This document shows, one piece after another, positions 55,602 to 63,867 of a DNA stretch of 64,000 bases. The stretch lies in the NCBI RefSeq assembly GCF_003318295.1, contig NZ_QOCW01000010.1:86321-150320 (forward strand), given 5' to 3'. Below the pieces are notes generated by a model. The model worked only from the letters and a program-made list of their open reading frames with translations. It made no database searches and was not told where the DNA came from. A program made the position numbers and the translations under genes. Positions within the stretch are counted from its first letter, which is position 1. Each line of letters begins with the position of its first letter. Source of the stretch: Bacillus taeanensis. Lineage in GTDB: Bacteria; Bacillota; Bacilli; Bacillales; UBA6769.

Positions 55602-56006
55602 ATGCAGAAGAAAGTATTGATTGTTGATGATCACTACGGAATACGCTCGTTATTAAGGGAAACATTTCAAGAAGAGGGATTTGAAACATTTGAAGCCGCA
55701 AACGGTGTACAAGCTTTGTCCATTTTAAAGGAAAAAAAGCCGGATTTTGTATTACTAGACTTAAAAATTACGAACCATCGAATGGATGGTATTGAAATTT
55801 TGCAAAGAATGAAAAAATTTGACAAAGCAATAAAAATAATGATTATGACTGCTTATGAAGAACTTTCTCTTATTAATAAAGCTCACTCGTTAGGGGCAAT
55901 TAAGTCTTTTATGAAGCCTTTTCAACCACAAACAATTTGCAGTGCTTTAAAACAGTATGTAAATGATCAACAGCATCACAGGTATGGAAATGTAACCACA
56001 GCATAA
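55602..56006 (+). CDS. Spo0F-like single-domain response regulator
   Basis: A 134-residue receiver-only protein close to Spo0F: KVLIVDDHYGIRSLLRETFQEEGF, NGVQALSIL, LLDLKI with the phospho-acceptor Asp, IMTAYEE with the conserved Thr and FMKPFQP with the conserved Lys. It differs by two extra residues after the acceptor site (LKITNHRMDGIEIL where Spo0F has KIPGMDG) and by a His-rich tail. The ATG at 55602 follows TGAGGTGTATT. B. subtilis spo0F lies between pyrG and fba; here the context differs, so this is probably a paralogue that could tap into the sporulation phosphorelay. Confidence 0.8.
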   Translation: MQKKVLIVDDHYGIRSLLRETFQEEGFETFEAANGVQALSILKEKKPDFVLLDLKITNHRMDGIEILQRMKKFDKAIKIMIMTAYEELSLINKAHSLGAIKSFMKPFQPQTICSALKQYVNDQQHHRYGNVTTA

Positions 56007-56054
56007 AAAAGAGCCGCTTTTTTCTATTAAATAGAAAAAAGCGGCTCTTTTTTA
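56005..56054. terminator. Strong palindromic terminator after the Spo0F-like gene
   Basis: The stem AAAAAAGAGCCGCTTTTTT / AAAAAAGCGGCTCTTTTTT extends through CTAT/ATAG. Confidence 0.93.
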
Positions 56055-56218
56055 TGGAAAAAACTTCAAAGTTTATAAAAAGGATAGTTGTTACAAATTG
56101 AGGTGTAGAAATTAAGTTTTGAATAAGGAGGATTTATTTCATATTTATTGAATTTCTTAAGATATGAGATATACAGATGTTTAAACATTTTGTATATGAA
56201 GTAAGGAGGAATTTACTT

Positions 56219-56782
56219 TTGGAACAAAAATTAATTGTTGGATTTGAACAATTTGTGAAAGAGATTTTAAATAAGCAGGATGAAACTATTCTTGAAGTTG
56301 GTGATTTTGTAAGCAGCATTCAATCTTGGGGTTATGAAGTAATGGAAGGAATAGTGAATGATAAATATTATGAAGGATTAACTGAAGTTGACAAAATACA
56401 TTTAATGAAATTAACAATTGCCTATGTAAATGAATTTCATGAAAAGCGTGTAAAAGCAGATGATGAACGACGAAATAAACAATTTCGTTATTTATCAGCT
56501 GAACTACTTGAAAGACGTCAGAAAATTGAACGTGATCATTTTCCAAAACCATTTTATTACTTCCATTATACAGGAGAATTAGATAAGTTTGCAGGCTGGT
56601 TTCAAAATCGATTAGATGAGGCTTATATTGCAAGTGACCTTTCAATGCTTGCCGGAACGATAAGGGCGCAGCTGCGACGCGGATTAGATCGAGAAGCTGC
56701 CGTTTCATGTTTAGATCAGCTTCGATATATGGAAGAAAAATACAACCTTGATATTTTACGTCAGTATGCATATCTCCCTTAA
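56219..56782 (+). CDS. ypuI: YpuI-like protein (DUF3907)
   Basis: A 187-residue soluble protein that I read as a DUF3907/YpuI homologue. It has long charged helices (VDKIHLMKLTIAYVNEFHEK), the KPFYYFHYTGELDKFAGWFQ stretch and a conserved end (LDQLRYMEEKYNLDILRQYAY). The start is TTG 56219 with a perfect AAGGAGG about 9 nt upstream; the ATG at 56177 has none. It is monocistronic, with a strong terminator. Function is unknown in the family. Confidence 0.7.
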   Translation: MEQKLIVGFEQFVKEILNKQDETILEVGDFVSSIQSWGYEVMEGIVNDKYYEGLTEVDKIHLMKLTIAYVNEFHEKRVKADDERRNKQFRYLSAELLERRQKIERDHFPKPFYYFHYTGELDKFAGWFQNRLDEAYIASDLSMLAGTIRAQLRRGLDREAAVSCLDQLRYMEEKYNLDILRQYAYLP

Positions 56783-56829
56783 TAAAGAAGCATCTCTGCT
56801 CAACTAGAACAGAGATGCTTCTTTATTTT
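56781..56829. terminator. Strong terminator after ypuI
   Basis: The perfect stem AATAAAGAAGCATCTCTG / CAGAGATGCTTCTTTATT has a loop of 11 nt. Confidence 0.92.
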
Positions 56830-56850
56830 AAAAGATTTCCACAAAAAAAG

Positions 56851-56904
56851 TTGACAATGATAATCAATATCAATTAAAATGAAAGAAAATGATAATCATT
56901 ATCA
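56851..56904 (+). promoter_or_regulatory. Fur-controlled promoter (two Fur boxes)
   Basis: TTGACA at 56851 and TAAAAT at 56875 form a sigma-A promoter with an 18-bp spacer. TGATAATCAATATCA (56858-56872) lies in the spacer and TGATAATCATTATCA (56890-56904) just downstream. The second is a perfect 7-1-7 Fur box and the first differs by one base pair. Repression by iron-loaded Fur is the obvious reading. Confidence 0.88.
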
Positions 56905-56971
56905 ATAGTGGATAGAACTGAAAAATTGCTTACTTTATAAACAAATCGTCATGTCAAAGGAGGACGTTACT

Positions 56972-57250
56972 TTGCGCTCATTATTAATTGTTGGGGCAGA
57001 TCATTTAGGAACAATACCAAGTAAGTTGGGTAAAGTTGGTTATAAAAGAGTGGTTCATTTAAGCGGGAGAAAAGTGCAGATGGTAAAAAGAAAGATTCCT
57101 GATCATATTGATTTAATTTTAGTATTAACAGATTACATAAACCATAACTTATCTGCAGTGATTAAACAAAAAGCAAAAGAACAGGAAATTCCGATCCGCT
57201 ATGCTAAACGCTCTTGGTCTTCTATTCATCAAGCAATTGCAGCAGAATAG
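56972..57250 (+). CDS. DUF2325-like protein under Fur control
   Basis: A 92-residue protein, MRSLLIVGADHLGTIPSKLG at the start, HLSGRKVQMVKRKIP in the middle, LILVLTDYINHNLSAVIKQK and RYAKRSWSSIHQAI at the end. A Rossmann-like alternation and the VGAD and TD(Y/F)xNH elements are those of DUF2325 proteins. The start is TTG 56972 with AAAGGAGG 7 nt upstream; ATG 56951 lies before that site. The two Fur boxes upstream indicate iron-starvation expression. The biochemical role is not established from sequence; the domain name is given from recall. Confidence 0.72.
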   Translation: MRSLLIVGADHLGTIPSKLGKVGYKRVVHLSGRKVQMVKRKIPDHIDLILVLTDYINHNLSAVIKQKAKEQEIPIRYAKRSWSSIHQAIAAE

Positions 57251-57258
57251 ATGAAGTG

Positions 57259-57297
57259 AAAAACCACCAGCTCCTGTTAAAAAGCTGGTGGTTTTTA
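57259..57297. terminator. Bidirectional terminator between DUF2325-like gene and fabHB
   Basis: The stem AAAAACCACCAGCT / AGCTGGTGGTTTTT has a 10-nt loop between convergent genes. Confidence 0.9.
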
Positions 57298-57298
57298 G

Positions 57299-58309
57299 TC
57301 AGTCAGCGCCCCATTTAAATAAAAGGCCAGCATGTGTTAAACCGCCGCCAAAACCATAGGCGAGGATAAGGTCATCTTTTTTCACTTTTCCAGCTTGTAC
57401 CCCTTGATCTAGTGCAAGGGGAATAGAAGCAGCTGAAGTATTGCCGCAGTATTCAAGACTATATAACGTTCGCTCAAGCGGCATCGTTGTACGAGCACAG
57501 ATTGATTCAAGCATGCGCAGGTTCGCGCTGTGAGGGACAAACCAATCCACATCTCGAATTGTGGTACCAGCTTTTTCGAGAACGGTTTCCATCCCTTTAG
57601 GTACAGTTGAAACAGCCCATTTATAAACTTCACGTCCATTTTGGACAATAAATCCGCTGTTTTCCAATTCTTTTTCCCCCATTTTTGAAGCTAAATGAGT
57701 GCGGTATAAGTTATGAGCACCTTCTCCTTTTGAACCAACATGATGAGATAAAAATCTAGGTGAGGCTGCATCATATTCTACAAGAACAGCTCCAGCACCA
57801 TCTCCAAATAATATACATGTATTTCGATCCGTAAAGTCTATTACTTTTGACATTGTTTCAGCGCCAATAACAAGAACTTTTTTATGGAAGCCCATACTTA
57901 CTAGGCTGTTAGCAAGGTGAAGGCCATATGTAAACCCGGCGCACGCTGCATTTAAATCAATTGCTCCTGCAGCTGCAATGTTAAAGCGCGCTTGTATTTG
58001 ACTTGCAACACTTGCAAATGAATAATCAGGAGTTGACGTACAAACGATGATAAAGTCTACATCCTTAACAGACTTGTTATATCGATTCATTAAGTTTTTA
58101 ACTGCGCCAGCACTTAAATCACTTGTTGTTTCTTCTTCCTTTGCAATTCTTCTTTCACGGATACCTGTTCTTTGGACAATCCATTCATCATTTGTTTCAA
58201 CCATTCTTTCTAGTTCTTGATTTGTTAATATACGTTCTGGAATATATGAGCCAATTGCAGTGATACGAGCTTGAGATGGTGGTGCAGTATCTGCAAATTG
58301 ATGATTCAT
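57299..58309 (-). CDS. fabHB: 3-oxoacyl-[ACP] synthase III, FabHB-type
   Basis: A 336-residue KAS III that starts fatty-acid chains by condensing a branched acyl-CoA with malonyl-ACP. The catalytic triad is in LNAACAGFTYGL (Cys), VPHSANLRML (His) and YCGNTSAASIPLAL (Asn). The gene stands alone, without fabF, like B. subtilis fabHB (yhfB) and unlike fabHA-fabF. The ATG at 58309 follows GAGGTGCTGACT; GTG 58318 overlaps it. A FapR operator lies upstream at 58359. Confidence 0.92.
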   Translation of the reverse strand: MNHQFADTAPPSQARITAIGSYIPERILTNQELERMVETNDEWIVQRTGIRERRIAKEEETTSDLSAGAVKNLMNRYNKSVKDVDFIIVCTSTPDYSFASVASQIQARFNIAAAGAIDLNAACAGFTYGLHLANSLVSMGFHKKVLVIGAETMSKVIDFTDRNTCILFGDGAGAVLVEYDAASPRFLSHHVGSKGEGAHNLYRTHLASKMGEKELENSGFIVQNGREVYKWAVSTVPKGMETVLEKAGTTIRDVDWFVPHSANLRMLESICARTTMPLERTLYSLEYCGNTSAASIPLALDQGVQAGKVKKDDLILAYGFGGGLTHAGLLFKWGAD

Positions 58310-58358
58310 AGTCAGCACCTCATTTAATTTATATTTATGCTAATTATAACATCTACTA

Positions 58359-58375
58359 TTAGTATCTGGTACTAA
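58359..58375. promoter_or_regulatory. FapR operator upstream of fabHB
   Basis: TTAGTATCTGGTACTAA is the 17-bp FapR dyad (consensus TTAGTACCTGGTACTAA) with one change, 50 bp before the fabHB start. It implies repression relieved by malonyl-CoA. Confidence 0.88.
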
Positions 58376-58569
58376 TAATTTCAATAACAAATGGAAGTAA
58401 TCATGCATTAGATGGTGATAACACTTTCATGAGTGAGCACTGCAATCACCATTTTATCTTATTCATATAGAGAATTTCAACTTCACTTCAACAGACCGGA
58501 CTGATTCTGTTTCCTAAAAGTCTCTATCAATTAAACAGCTTGATAGAATGTATTTTGTTTAATCATAAT

Positions 58570-58604
58570 AAAAACAGTCAGCTTGTATAAGCAGACTGTT
58601 TTTA
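58570..58604 (-). terminator. Terminator of the Xre-type gene
   Basis: The stem AAAAACAGTC / GACTGTTTTT with an inner AGC/GCA bulge; on the minus strand a T-run follows. Confidence 0.78.
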
Positions 58605-58817
58605 TAAATTATAAAATTCTTCGGTATGATCTAGAAATTCAGAAGCTGGAACATCTAAAACAGTGGAGATTTTTAAGATTGTTTGCAGATCAGGAACTTT
58701 TTCATTGTTTTCATACTGGAAAAGAAGATTTTCACCAATACGAATTTTTACAGCAAGTTGTTTTCGTGTTAAATTAGCTTCTATTCGATGGTTGCGAATC
58801 ACATCTCCAACATGCAT
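58602..58817 (-). CDS. Xre-family helix-turn-helix regulator
   Basis: A 71-residue one-domain HTH_3 protein. The DNA-binding helices are IRNHRIEANLTRKQLAVKI and NLLFQYENNEKVPDLQTIL, and the tail ends DHTEEFYNL. It has no separate effector domain. GGGGAGACGG precedes the ATG. A universal-stress-type gene lies immediately upstream on the same strand (27 bp), so the two may be co-transcribed. Target unknown. Confidence 0.82.
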   Translation of the reverse strand: MHVGDVIRNHRIEANLTRKQLAVKIRIGENLLFQYENNEKVPDLQTILKISTVLDVPASEFLDHTEEFYNL

Positions 58818-58844
58818 TTTCGCCGTCTCCCCTTTGTGAAAATA

Positions 58845-59270
58845 TTAATTTCGTACAACTAGTACATCACATTTTGCGTGTCTTGTAATATTCTCAGAAA
58901 CACTACCAATTAATAAGCGTTCAATCCCATGAGTGCCCGCGGCTCCACAAACAATTAAGTCAACATCGTGTTTTGGGGCAATATGTTTAGCAATTTCAAT
59001 TTTTGGACTTCCATAACCGAGGATTGTTTGGACTATTTCAACTCCGCTTTCTTCAGCTTTAGTTTGATAACTGTTAATTAAACTTTTTCCATAGTTACGA
59101 ATACGGTCAATCACCATTGCACTTCCTTCAAGTGCTCTGTAATAATCTGCATCCGCGACAAAAACTATTGATAATTTTGCTTGGTCTTTTTTGGCAATAG
59201 TGACTGCTTTTTGAAATGCTTTTTCGGCAGATTTTGAACCATCAACTGCAGCTAAAATATGAGTATACAT
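58845..59270 (-). CDS. universal stress protein UspA family
   Basis: A 141-residue UspA-domain protein. The nucleotide-binding pattern G-x2-G-x9-G-S/T appears as GAAGTHGIERLLIGSVSENI near the C-terminus, with HILAAVDGSKSAEKAF at the start, so it belongs to the ATP-binding type. AAGGAGAGAACAAT precedes the ATG. An Xre-type gene follows 27 bp downstream. Its role is in stress survival, by family. Confidence 0.88.
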   Translation of the reverse strand: MYTHILAAVDGSKSAEKAFQKAVTIAKKDQAKLSIVFVADADYYRALEGSAMVIDRIRNYGKSLINSYQTKAEESGVEIVQTILGYGSPKIEIAKHIAPKHDVDLIVCGAAGTHGIERLLIGSVSENITRHAKCDVLVVRN

Positions 59271-59429
59271 ATTGTTCTCTCCTTAGATTCATTTTTGTTT
59301 TCTTATAATGATGATAAGATTTTCAAGTTTTTTTTACAGTGATATTTGTCACATTCAACATAGATTTCTTTTTTTAGGTAATAATGAAAAATAATGAATA
59401 ATGCAGCACATAATGGTGGAGAGGTGAAT

Positions 59430-60842
59430 ATGTCAAACGCTTTAATTTATTTGACTTTTGGAATGACAGTGATCTTATTTGTAGTAGTATTGTTATTGTT
59501 TTTTGGCTGGCGATGGATGATGAAACGAATGGTGAAACAAATAGGGAAAATTATCATGACCGATAAATATCAAGAAAATATTATCGAAATGATCCCAGGG
59601 TTTCGGCATATGGGCATTCAAAATGTATTGGAAAATAGTTTGCGGGCTGAAATAGGGGATGTGCTGCATCGACCACTCGGCTCTTCAAAAAAATGGCCCC
59701 ATTTTGATCCTCTTACATTTATTCCTGCCCAAACGTCTCCATTTCCGCTAGATGGGGAAGAAGAGGTAGATGTAAACGTAACAATTGGACCTCATGCAAA
59801 AAAACCAATGAAAATAAAGACCCCATTAATGATTAGCGGAATGGCTTATGGCATTGCACTTAGCAAAGAAGTAAGACTGGCTTTAACAGAAGCCGCTAAA
59901 AATGTCGGAACAGCGATAAATTCTGGTGAAGGGGGAATTCTTCCTGAAGAACTGAAGCAAGCAGGAAAGTATATTTTGCAGTTTTCCAAAACCCCTTGGG
60001 CAAAAGAAGAAGAAAAGATTAAGCGTGCTGACATGATCGAAATTAAGTTGGGTCAAGGAGCGCTAGCAGGAATGGGTGGAAGAATTCCTCCGGAAGATTT
60101 AAAAGGACCGGCACGTGAGGTAATGGGTTTAAAAGAAAATGAAGACGCGGTTATTTTTGAACAGTTTTTTGAAAATCAAACACTTTCAGATATTAAAGGA
60201 TTAGTAGAAGAACTTCGTAAAGTATCAGACGGAGTTCCAATTGGTGTGAAAATTGGAGCGGGCGGTAAAATTGAAGAAGATATTGATCATTTACTTGAGA
60301 CTGGGGTCGATTTTATCGCAGTTGACGGTGGTCAAGCGGCAACGCATGGAGCGCCTCCGATATTATCAGATGATTTTGGAATTCCGACACTTCATGCAGT
60401 AGTAAGGGCAGCAAAACACTTAGAAAAAAGAAAGATGAAAGGACAAGTTAGTTTAATTGTTTCTGGAGGTTTGTTTACACCTGGCCATTTTTTGAAGGTT
60501 CTTGCTCTTGGCGCAGATGCTGTATACTTGGGATCAGCCATGTTATTTACTGTTTCGCATAATCAAACATTGCAGGCTCTTCCGTTTGAACCTCCAACAC
60601 AAGTTGTTTGGAATGAAGGGAAATATAAAGATAAGTTTAAAGTAGAAGAGGGGGTGAAAGCAGCTGAAAAATTTCTAACTTCGAGCACCGAAGAAATAAA
60701 AGTAGGTTTACGAGCAATGGGTAAGCGTTCATTAAACGATCTTTCAAAGAAAGATTTAGTTTCGTATGATTATTTAACGGCGCAAATGATTGGCATCCCA
60801 TTTTCCTTTGAAGCTTGGGAAGACAAACAAAAAGAGACGTAA
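59430..60842 (+). CDS. membrane-anchored FMN-binding glutamate-synthase-like protein, YerD-type
   Basis: A 470-residue protein with one N-terminal membrane helix (residues 5-30) and a GltS-like FMN barrel (about 90-460). It has KTPLMISGMAYGIALSKEVR, GTAINSGEGGILPEE, EIKLGQGALAGMGGRIPPEDL, VDGGQAATHGAPPILSDD and GGLFTPGHFLKVLALGADAVYLGSAML, matching glutamate-synthase FMN and 2-iminoglutarate sites. The 3Fe-4S cysteines of GltA are missing and there is no glutaminase domain. This is the B. subtilis YerD pattern. The ATG at 59430 follows GAGAGGTGAAT; 59394 is unsupported. The reaction is unknown; true GOGAT activity is doubtful. Confidence 0.82.
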   Translation: MSNALIYLTFGMTVILFVVVLLLFFGWRWMMKRMVKQIGKIIMTDKYQENIIEMIPGFRHMGIQNVLENSLRAEIGDVLHRPLGSSKKWPHFDPLTFIPAQTSPFPLDGEEEVDVNVTIGPHAKKPMKIKTPLMISGMAYGIALSKEVRLALTEAAKNVGTAINSGEGGILPEELKQAGKYILQFSKTPWAKEEEKIKRADMIEIKLGQGALAGMGGRIPPEDLKGPAREVMGLKENEDAVIFEQFFENQTLSDIKGLVEELRKVSDGVPIGVKIGAGGKIEEDIDHLLETGVDFIAVDGGQAATHGAPPILSDDFGIPTLHAVVRAAKHLEKRKMKGQVSLIVSGGLFTPGHFLKVLALGADAVYLGSAMLFTVSHNQTLQALPFEPPTQVVWNEGKYKDKFKVEEGVKAAEKFLTSSTEEIKVGLRAMGKRSLNDLSKKDLVSYDYLTAQMIGIPFSFEAWEDKQKET

Positions 60843-60870
60843 CTAAATTTACGCCTCTTCTTTTTCTTTT
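60831..60870. terminator. Weak terminator between YerD-like gene and modB
   Basis: The stem AAGAGACG / CGCCTCTT has one mismatch and is flanked by T-rich DNA between convergent genes. Confidence 0.5.
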
Positions 60871-61523
60871 ACTCGATAAACAAATGCTAATAAGATAAAA
60901 GAAAAGAAAATAATTGAAAAAACCCAATAGTAGGCAAGCTCCATCCTGCCAGATTCAACGGCAATATAAATAGCTGTAGGAAGGGTTTGGGTTTTTTCAG
61001 GGATATTTCCTGCAAACATTAAGGTTGCTCCAAATTCACCAATGGCGCGTGCAAATCCTAATACATACCCTGTTAAAAGTGAACGCCATGCAAGAGGAAT
61101 CGTAACGTAAATGAAAACTTGCCGCTCATTTCCTCCCATTGAACGTGCTGCGTCTTCTAAATCAGAGTCTACTGACTCAAAGCCTGTTTTAATTGTCATA
61201 TAAATTAAAGGAAAAGACACGACAACCGCAGCTAGTACGGCAGCCCACCAAGTAAAAACAAGTGGCTGCTGAAAAATCAGCTCAATCGTTTTACCGATTA
61301 CACTGTTTCGCCCAAATAGGACTAACAACCCAAACCCTACAACTGAAGGAGGAAGGACAAGAGGCAGCATCAGAAAGGTATCGATAATAAGCTTTCCACG
61401 TATTTTTGTTTGCTGCATTTTTCTTGCAGTGAAAAGTGCAGCAAAAAAGGATAGGATGCTTGCTGTTACAGTAACTTGAATAGACGTTTGGATAGGAAAC
61501 CAAAAATTAGGATCATTGAACAC
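60849..61523 (-). CDS. modB: molybdate ABC transporter permease
   Basis: A 224-residue permease with about five to six helices. The EAA loop reads DLEDAARSMGGNERQVFIYVTIPLAWRSLLTGYVLGFARAIGEFGAT, with the FARAIGEFGAT motif of ModB/CysT permeases. I choose GTG 61523, which follows AAAGGAGTTAACAAAACAC, over longer starts from 61559 that precede this site. It overlaps modA by about 11 bp. No modC ATPase gene is adjacent, so an ATPase from elsewhere must serve. It pairs with the Mo-cofactor operon at 40.9 kb. Confidence 0.88.
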   Translation of the reverse strand: MFNDPNFWFPIQTSIQVTVTASILSFFAALFTARKMQQTKIRGKLIIDTFLMLPLVLPPSVVGFGLLVLFGRNSVIGKTIELIFQQPLVFTWWAAVLAAVVVSFPLIYMTIKTGFESVDSDLEDAARSMGGNERQVFIYVTIPLAWRSLLTGYVLGFARAIGEFGATLMFAGNIPEKTQTLPTAIYIAVESGRMELAYYWVFSIIFFSFILLAFVYRVKEKEEA

Positions 61524-62307
61524 GTGTTTTGTTAACTCCTTTAAAACCATAGGATTCAAAAATATTAATAATTTCTTCTTGAAGAAGCCACTGGTAAAAG
61601 GTTTTTACTTCTTCATAATACCTCGTATTTTCTATAATACTAATAGGATATAAGATAGGCTCATGACTTTCTTCGGGCGCCGCATCAACAATGGTTACTT
61701 TTTTTGATTGAATAGCATCTGTTTTATAAACAATGCCTGCCTCCACATTCATCGTTTCAACATATGTAAGTGCTTGTCGAACGTCTTTGGCGTATACCAC
61801 TTTTTCTTGAACCGTTTCCCATAATTGAAGGGATTGAAGGGTTTCTTTAGCGTATTTTCCTGCCGGGACGGTTTCAGGTTGTCCAATTGATAATGATTGA
61901 ATGGATGCCTGTTTTAAATCGGTAAAGCTGTTCAGTTTCTTTTTAGGATCGTTCTGTTTAATTAAAACAAGTTCATTTTCTAAATAATTTGTTATCGTTT
62001 CTTTTTTAAGCAGTCCTTTTTTATTTAAAGCATCTATTTGCAAGGTGCCTGCAGATAAAAAGAGATCGGCTGGTGCTCCTTGTTCAATCTGTTTTTGTAG
62101 TGTTCCAGAAGATGCATAATTTATGATTAAGTTTATATGATTATATTTTTTCTCATACATGGTTTCGATCTCTTGTAAAGCATCAGTTAAACTTGCTGCT
62201 GCCATCACATGCAGTTCAATTTTGTTTTGGTTAGAATGATTACTTGTTGTACTGCATCCTGTTGTTAAGGCAGTAAAAATAGTAATTATAATCATGAGAC
62301 TTCTCAT
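61513..62307 (-). CDS. modA: molybdate-binding lipoprotein
   Basis: A 264-residue ModA-type substrate-binding lipoprotein. The lipobox is LTTGC (Cys18). LHVMAAASLTDALQEI, INLIINYASSGTLQKQIEQGAPADLFLSA and QALTYVETMNVEAGIVYKTDA are the oxyanion-binding loops. AAAGGATAGACGAT precedes the ATG. It is the first gene of modAB. Molybdate and not tungstate or sulfate is inferred from family and the Mo-cofactor genes nearby. Confidence 0.9.
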   Translation of the reverse strand: MRSLMIIITIFTALTTGCSTTSNHSNQNKIELHVMAAASLTDALQEIETMYEKKYNHINLIINYASSGTLQKQIEQGAPADLFLSAGTLQIDALNKKGLLKKETITNYLENELVLIKQNDPKKKLNSFTDLKQASIQSLSIGQPETVPAGKYAKETLQSLQLWETVQEKVVYAKDVRQALTYVETMNVEAGIVYKTDAIQSKKVTIVDAAPEESHEPILYPISIIENTRYYEEVKTFYQWLLQEEIINIFESYGFKGVNKTRVQ

Positions 62308-62612
62308 ATCGTCTATCCTTTCTCCTTTCTTAACCCCTTAATTGCCACTAATAATATACCATATCTTCAAAAAGCGGCACGAATTTTAAATTTAAAATAA
62401 TAAAAAAGAATGAATTTGATAAAAAAACGTCCATTCGACAAAACTAGTGTACTCTCAACAAAGGAGTCAACAAACATCTCCAGAATATCTGCATATACGC
62501 TTATTTACACAGGGAGGTGAATAAGTAAGATAACAAATTATAGTCTTCATTGCCGTTTGCTGTATGTCATTGTCTAAAAAGAAATTTTTAACTAAACAAA
62601 GGAGTGTAATGA
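62308..62612. other. Divergent promoter region modA-ytsJ
   Basis: These 305 bp separate modA and ytsJ. An AT-rich left half faces modA, and AAAGGAGTGTAATGA just before 62613 serves ytsJ. GGAGGTG at 62512 is followed by GTG AAT AAG TAA, a dead end. I see no clear ModE-type site or riboswitch. Confidence 0.5.
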
Positions 62613-63866
62613 ATGTCAACATCACGCGAGGAAGCGCTGCATTTGCATCGCCTAAACCAGGGGAAACTTGAAACAAAATCTAAAGTAGCTGTTCGAAATG
62701 CCAATGACTTAAGTCTAGCATATTCTCCAGGTGTTGCTGAACCTTGTAAAGAAATTTATCAAGATTATAGCAAAGTTTTTGAATATACGATGAAGGGAAA
62801 TACTGTAGCGGTCGTATCTGATGGTACAGCTGTACTAGGTCTAGGGAATATCGGACCTGAGGCATCGCTTCCGGTGATGGAAGGAAAGGCTGTGTTGTTT
62901 AAAAGTTTTGCAGGTGTTGATGCTTTTCCAATTTGTTTAAATACAGCAGATGTCAATGAAATTGTAGAAACTGTAAAGCGCCTTGAACCAACATTTGGCG
63001 GGATTAATTTAGAAGACATTTCCGCGCCAAGATGTTTTGAAATTGAAGAGCGTTTAAAGGAAGAAACTTCGATTCCTATTTTTCATGATGACCAGCACGG
63101 CACTGCGATTGTAACTGCTGCAGGACTTATGAATGCATTAAAGATTGTTAACAAATCAATTGCTGATATTAAAGTTGTGATTAATGGCGCAGGAGCTGCA
63201 GGGGTTGCAATTGTAAAATTATTAAACAGTTTTGGTGTGAAAGATATTATTATGTGTGATTCAAAAGGGGCAATCTATGAAGGGCGTCCGTTTGGAATGA
63301 ATGGAGTAAAAGAATCCATCGCTGAATTTACAAATAAAAATAAAGTAGAAGGTTCATTAATCGAAGCGGTTGTAGGTGCAGATGTATTTATCGGCGTGTC
63401 GATTGCTGGTGCTCTTACAAAAGATATGGTGAGAACAATGAATCGTGATGCGATTATTTTTGCGATGGCAAATCCAATTCCGGAAATCATGCCTGAGGAA
63501 GCAAAAGAGGCAGGAGCGAAAGTCATTGGAACAGGACGTTCAGACTTTCCAAACCAAGTTAATAACGTGCTTGCATTTCCAGGTATTTTCCGAGGTGCCT
63601 TAGACGTCCATGCCATTGAAATTAATGAAGCAATGAAAAAAGCTGCGGTTTCTGCGATTGCAGATCTTGTGTCTAGTGCTGATTTAAACGAAGATTATGT
63701 AATCCCTGCCCCATTTGATACACGTGTAGCGCCAGCTGTTGCAAAAGCGGTAGCGGCTGCTGCTATGAAAACAGGGGCAGCAAGACGTGCTGTAAATCCA
63801 GAGGACGTCGCTGAAAAAACCCGTAAGCTTGCTGAAATTGAAGGGAAAGAAATAAATACAAAATAA
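62613..63866 (+). CDS. ytsJ: NADP-type malic enzyme
   Basis: A 417-residue malic enzyme close to B. subtilis YtsJ, which makes pyruvate and CO2 from malate and supplies NADPH. Motifs: LAYSPGVAEPCKEI near residue 37, VVSDGTAVLGLGNIGPEA (malate/metal), FHDDQHGTAIVTAAGL, VINGAGAAGVAIVKLL (dinucleotide fold) and AMANPIPEIMP. It ends with the usual charged tail EKTRKLAEIEGK. AAAGGAGTGTAATGA precedes the ATG. It is monocistronic, with a terminator at 63901. Confidence 0.95.
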   Translation: MSTSREEALHLHRLNQGKLETKSKVAVRNANDLSLAYSPGVAEPCKEIYQDYSKVFEYTMKGNTVAVVSDGTAVLGLGNIGPEASLPVMEGKAVLFKSFAGVDAFPICLNTADVNEIVETVKRLEPTFGGINLEDISAPRCFEIEERLKEETSIPIFHDDQHGTAIVTAAGLMNALKIVNKSIADIKVVINGAGAAGVAIVKLLNSFGVKDIIMCDSKGAIYEGRPFGMNGVKESIAEFTNKNKVEGSLIEAVVGADVFIGVSIAGALTKDMVRTMNRDAIIFAMANPIPEIMPEEAKEAGAKVIGTGRSDFPNQVNNVLAFPGIFRGALDVHAIEINEAMKKAAVSAIADLVSSADLNEDYVIPAPFDTRVAPAVAKAVAAAAMKTGAARRAVNPEDVAEKTRKLAEIEGKEINTK

Positions 63867-63867
63867 T

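Noticed and set aside
56286..56771. 161-codon minus-strand open frame opposite ypuI
   Set aside because: It is the mirror of a well-supported coding frame that has a perfect ribosome binding site, and the translated sequence has no protein-family features.
62500..62530. Small gene after GGAGGTG at 62512
   Set aside because: The frame after the ribosome-binding-like sequence stops after three codons.
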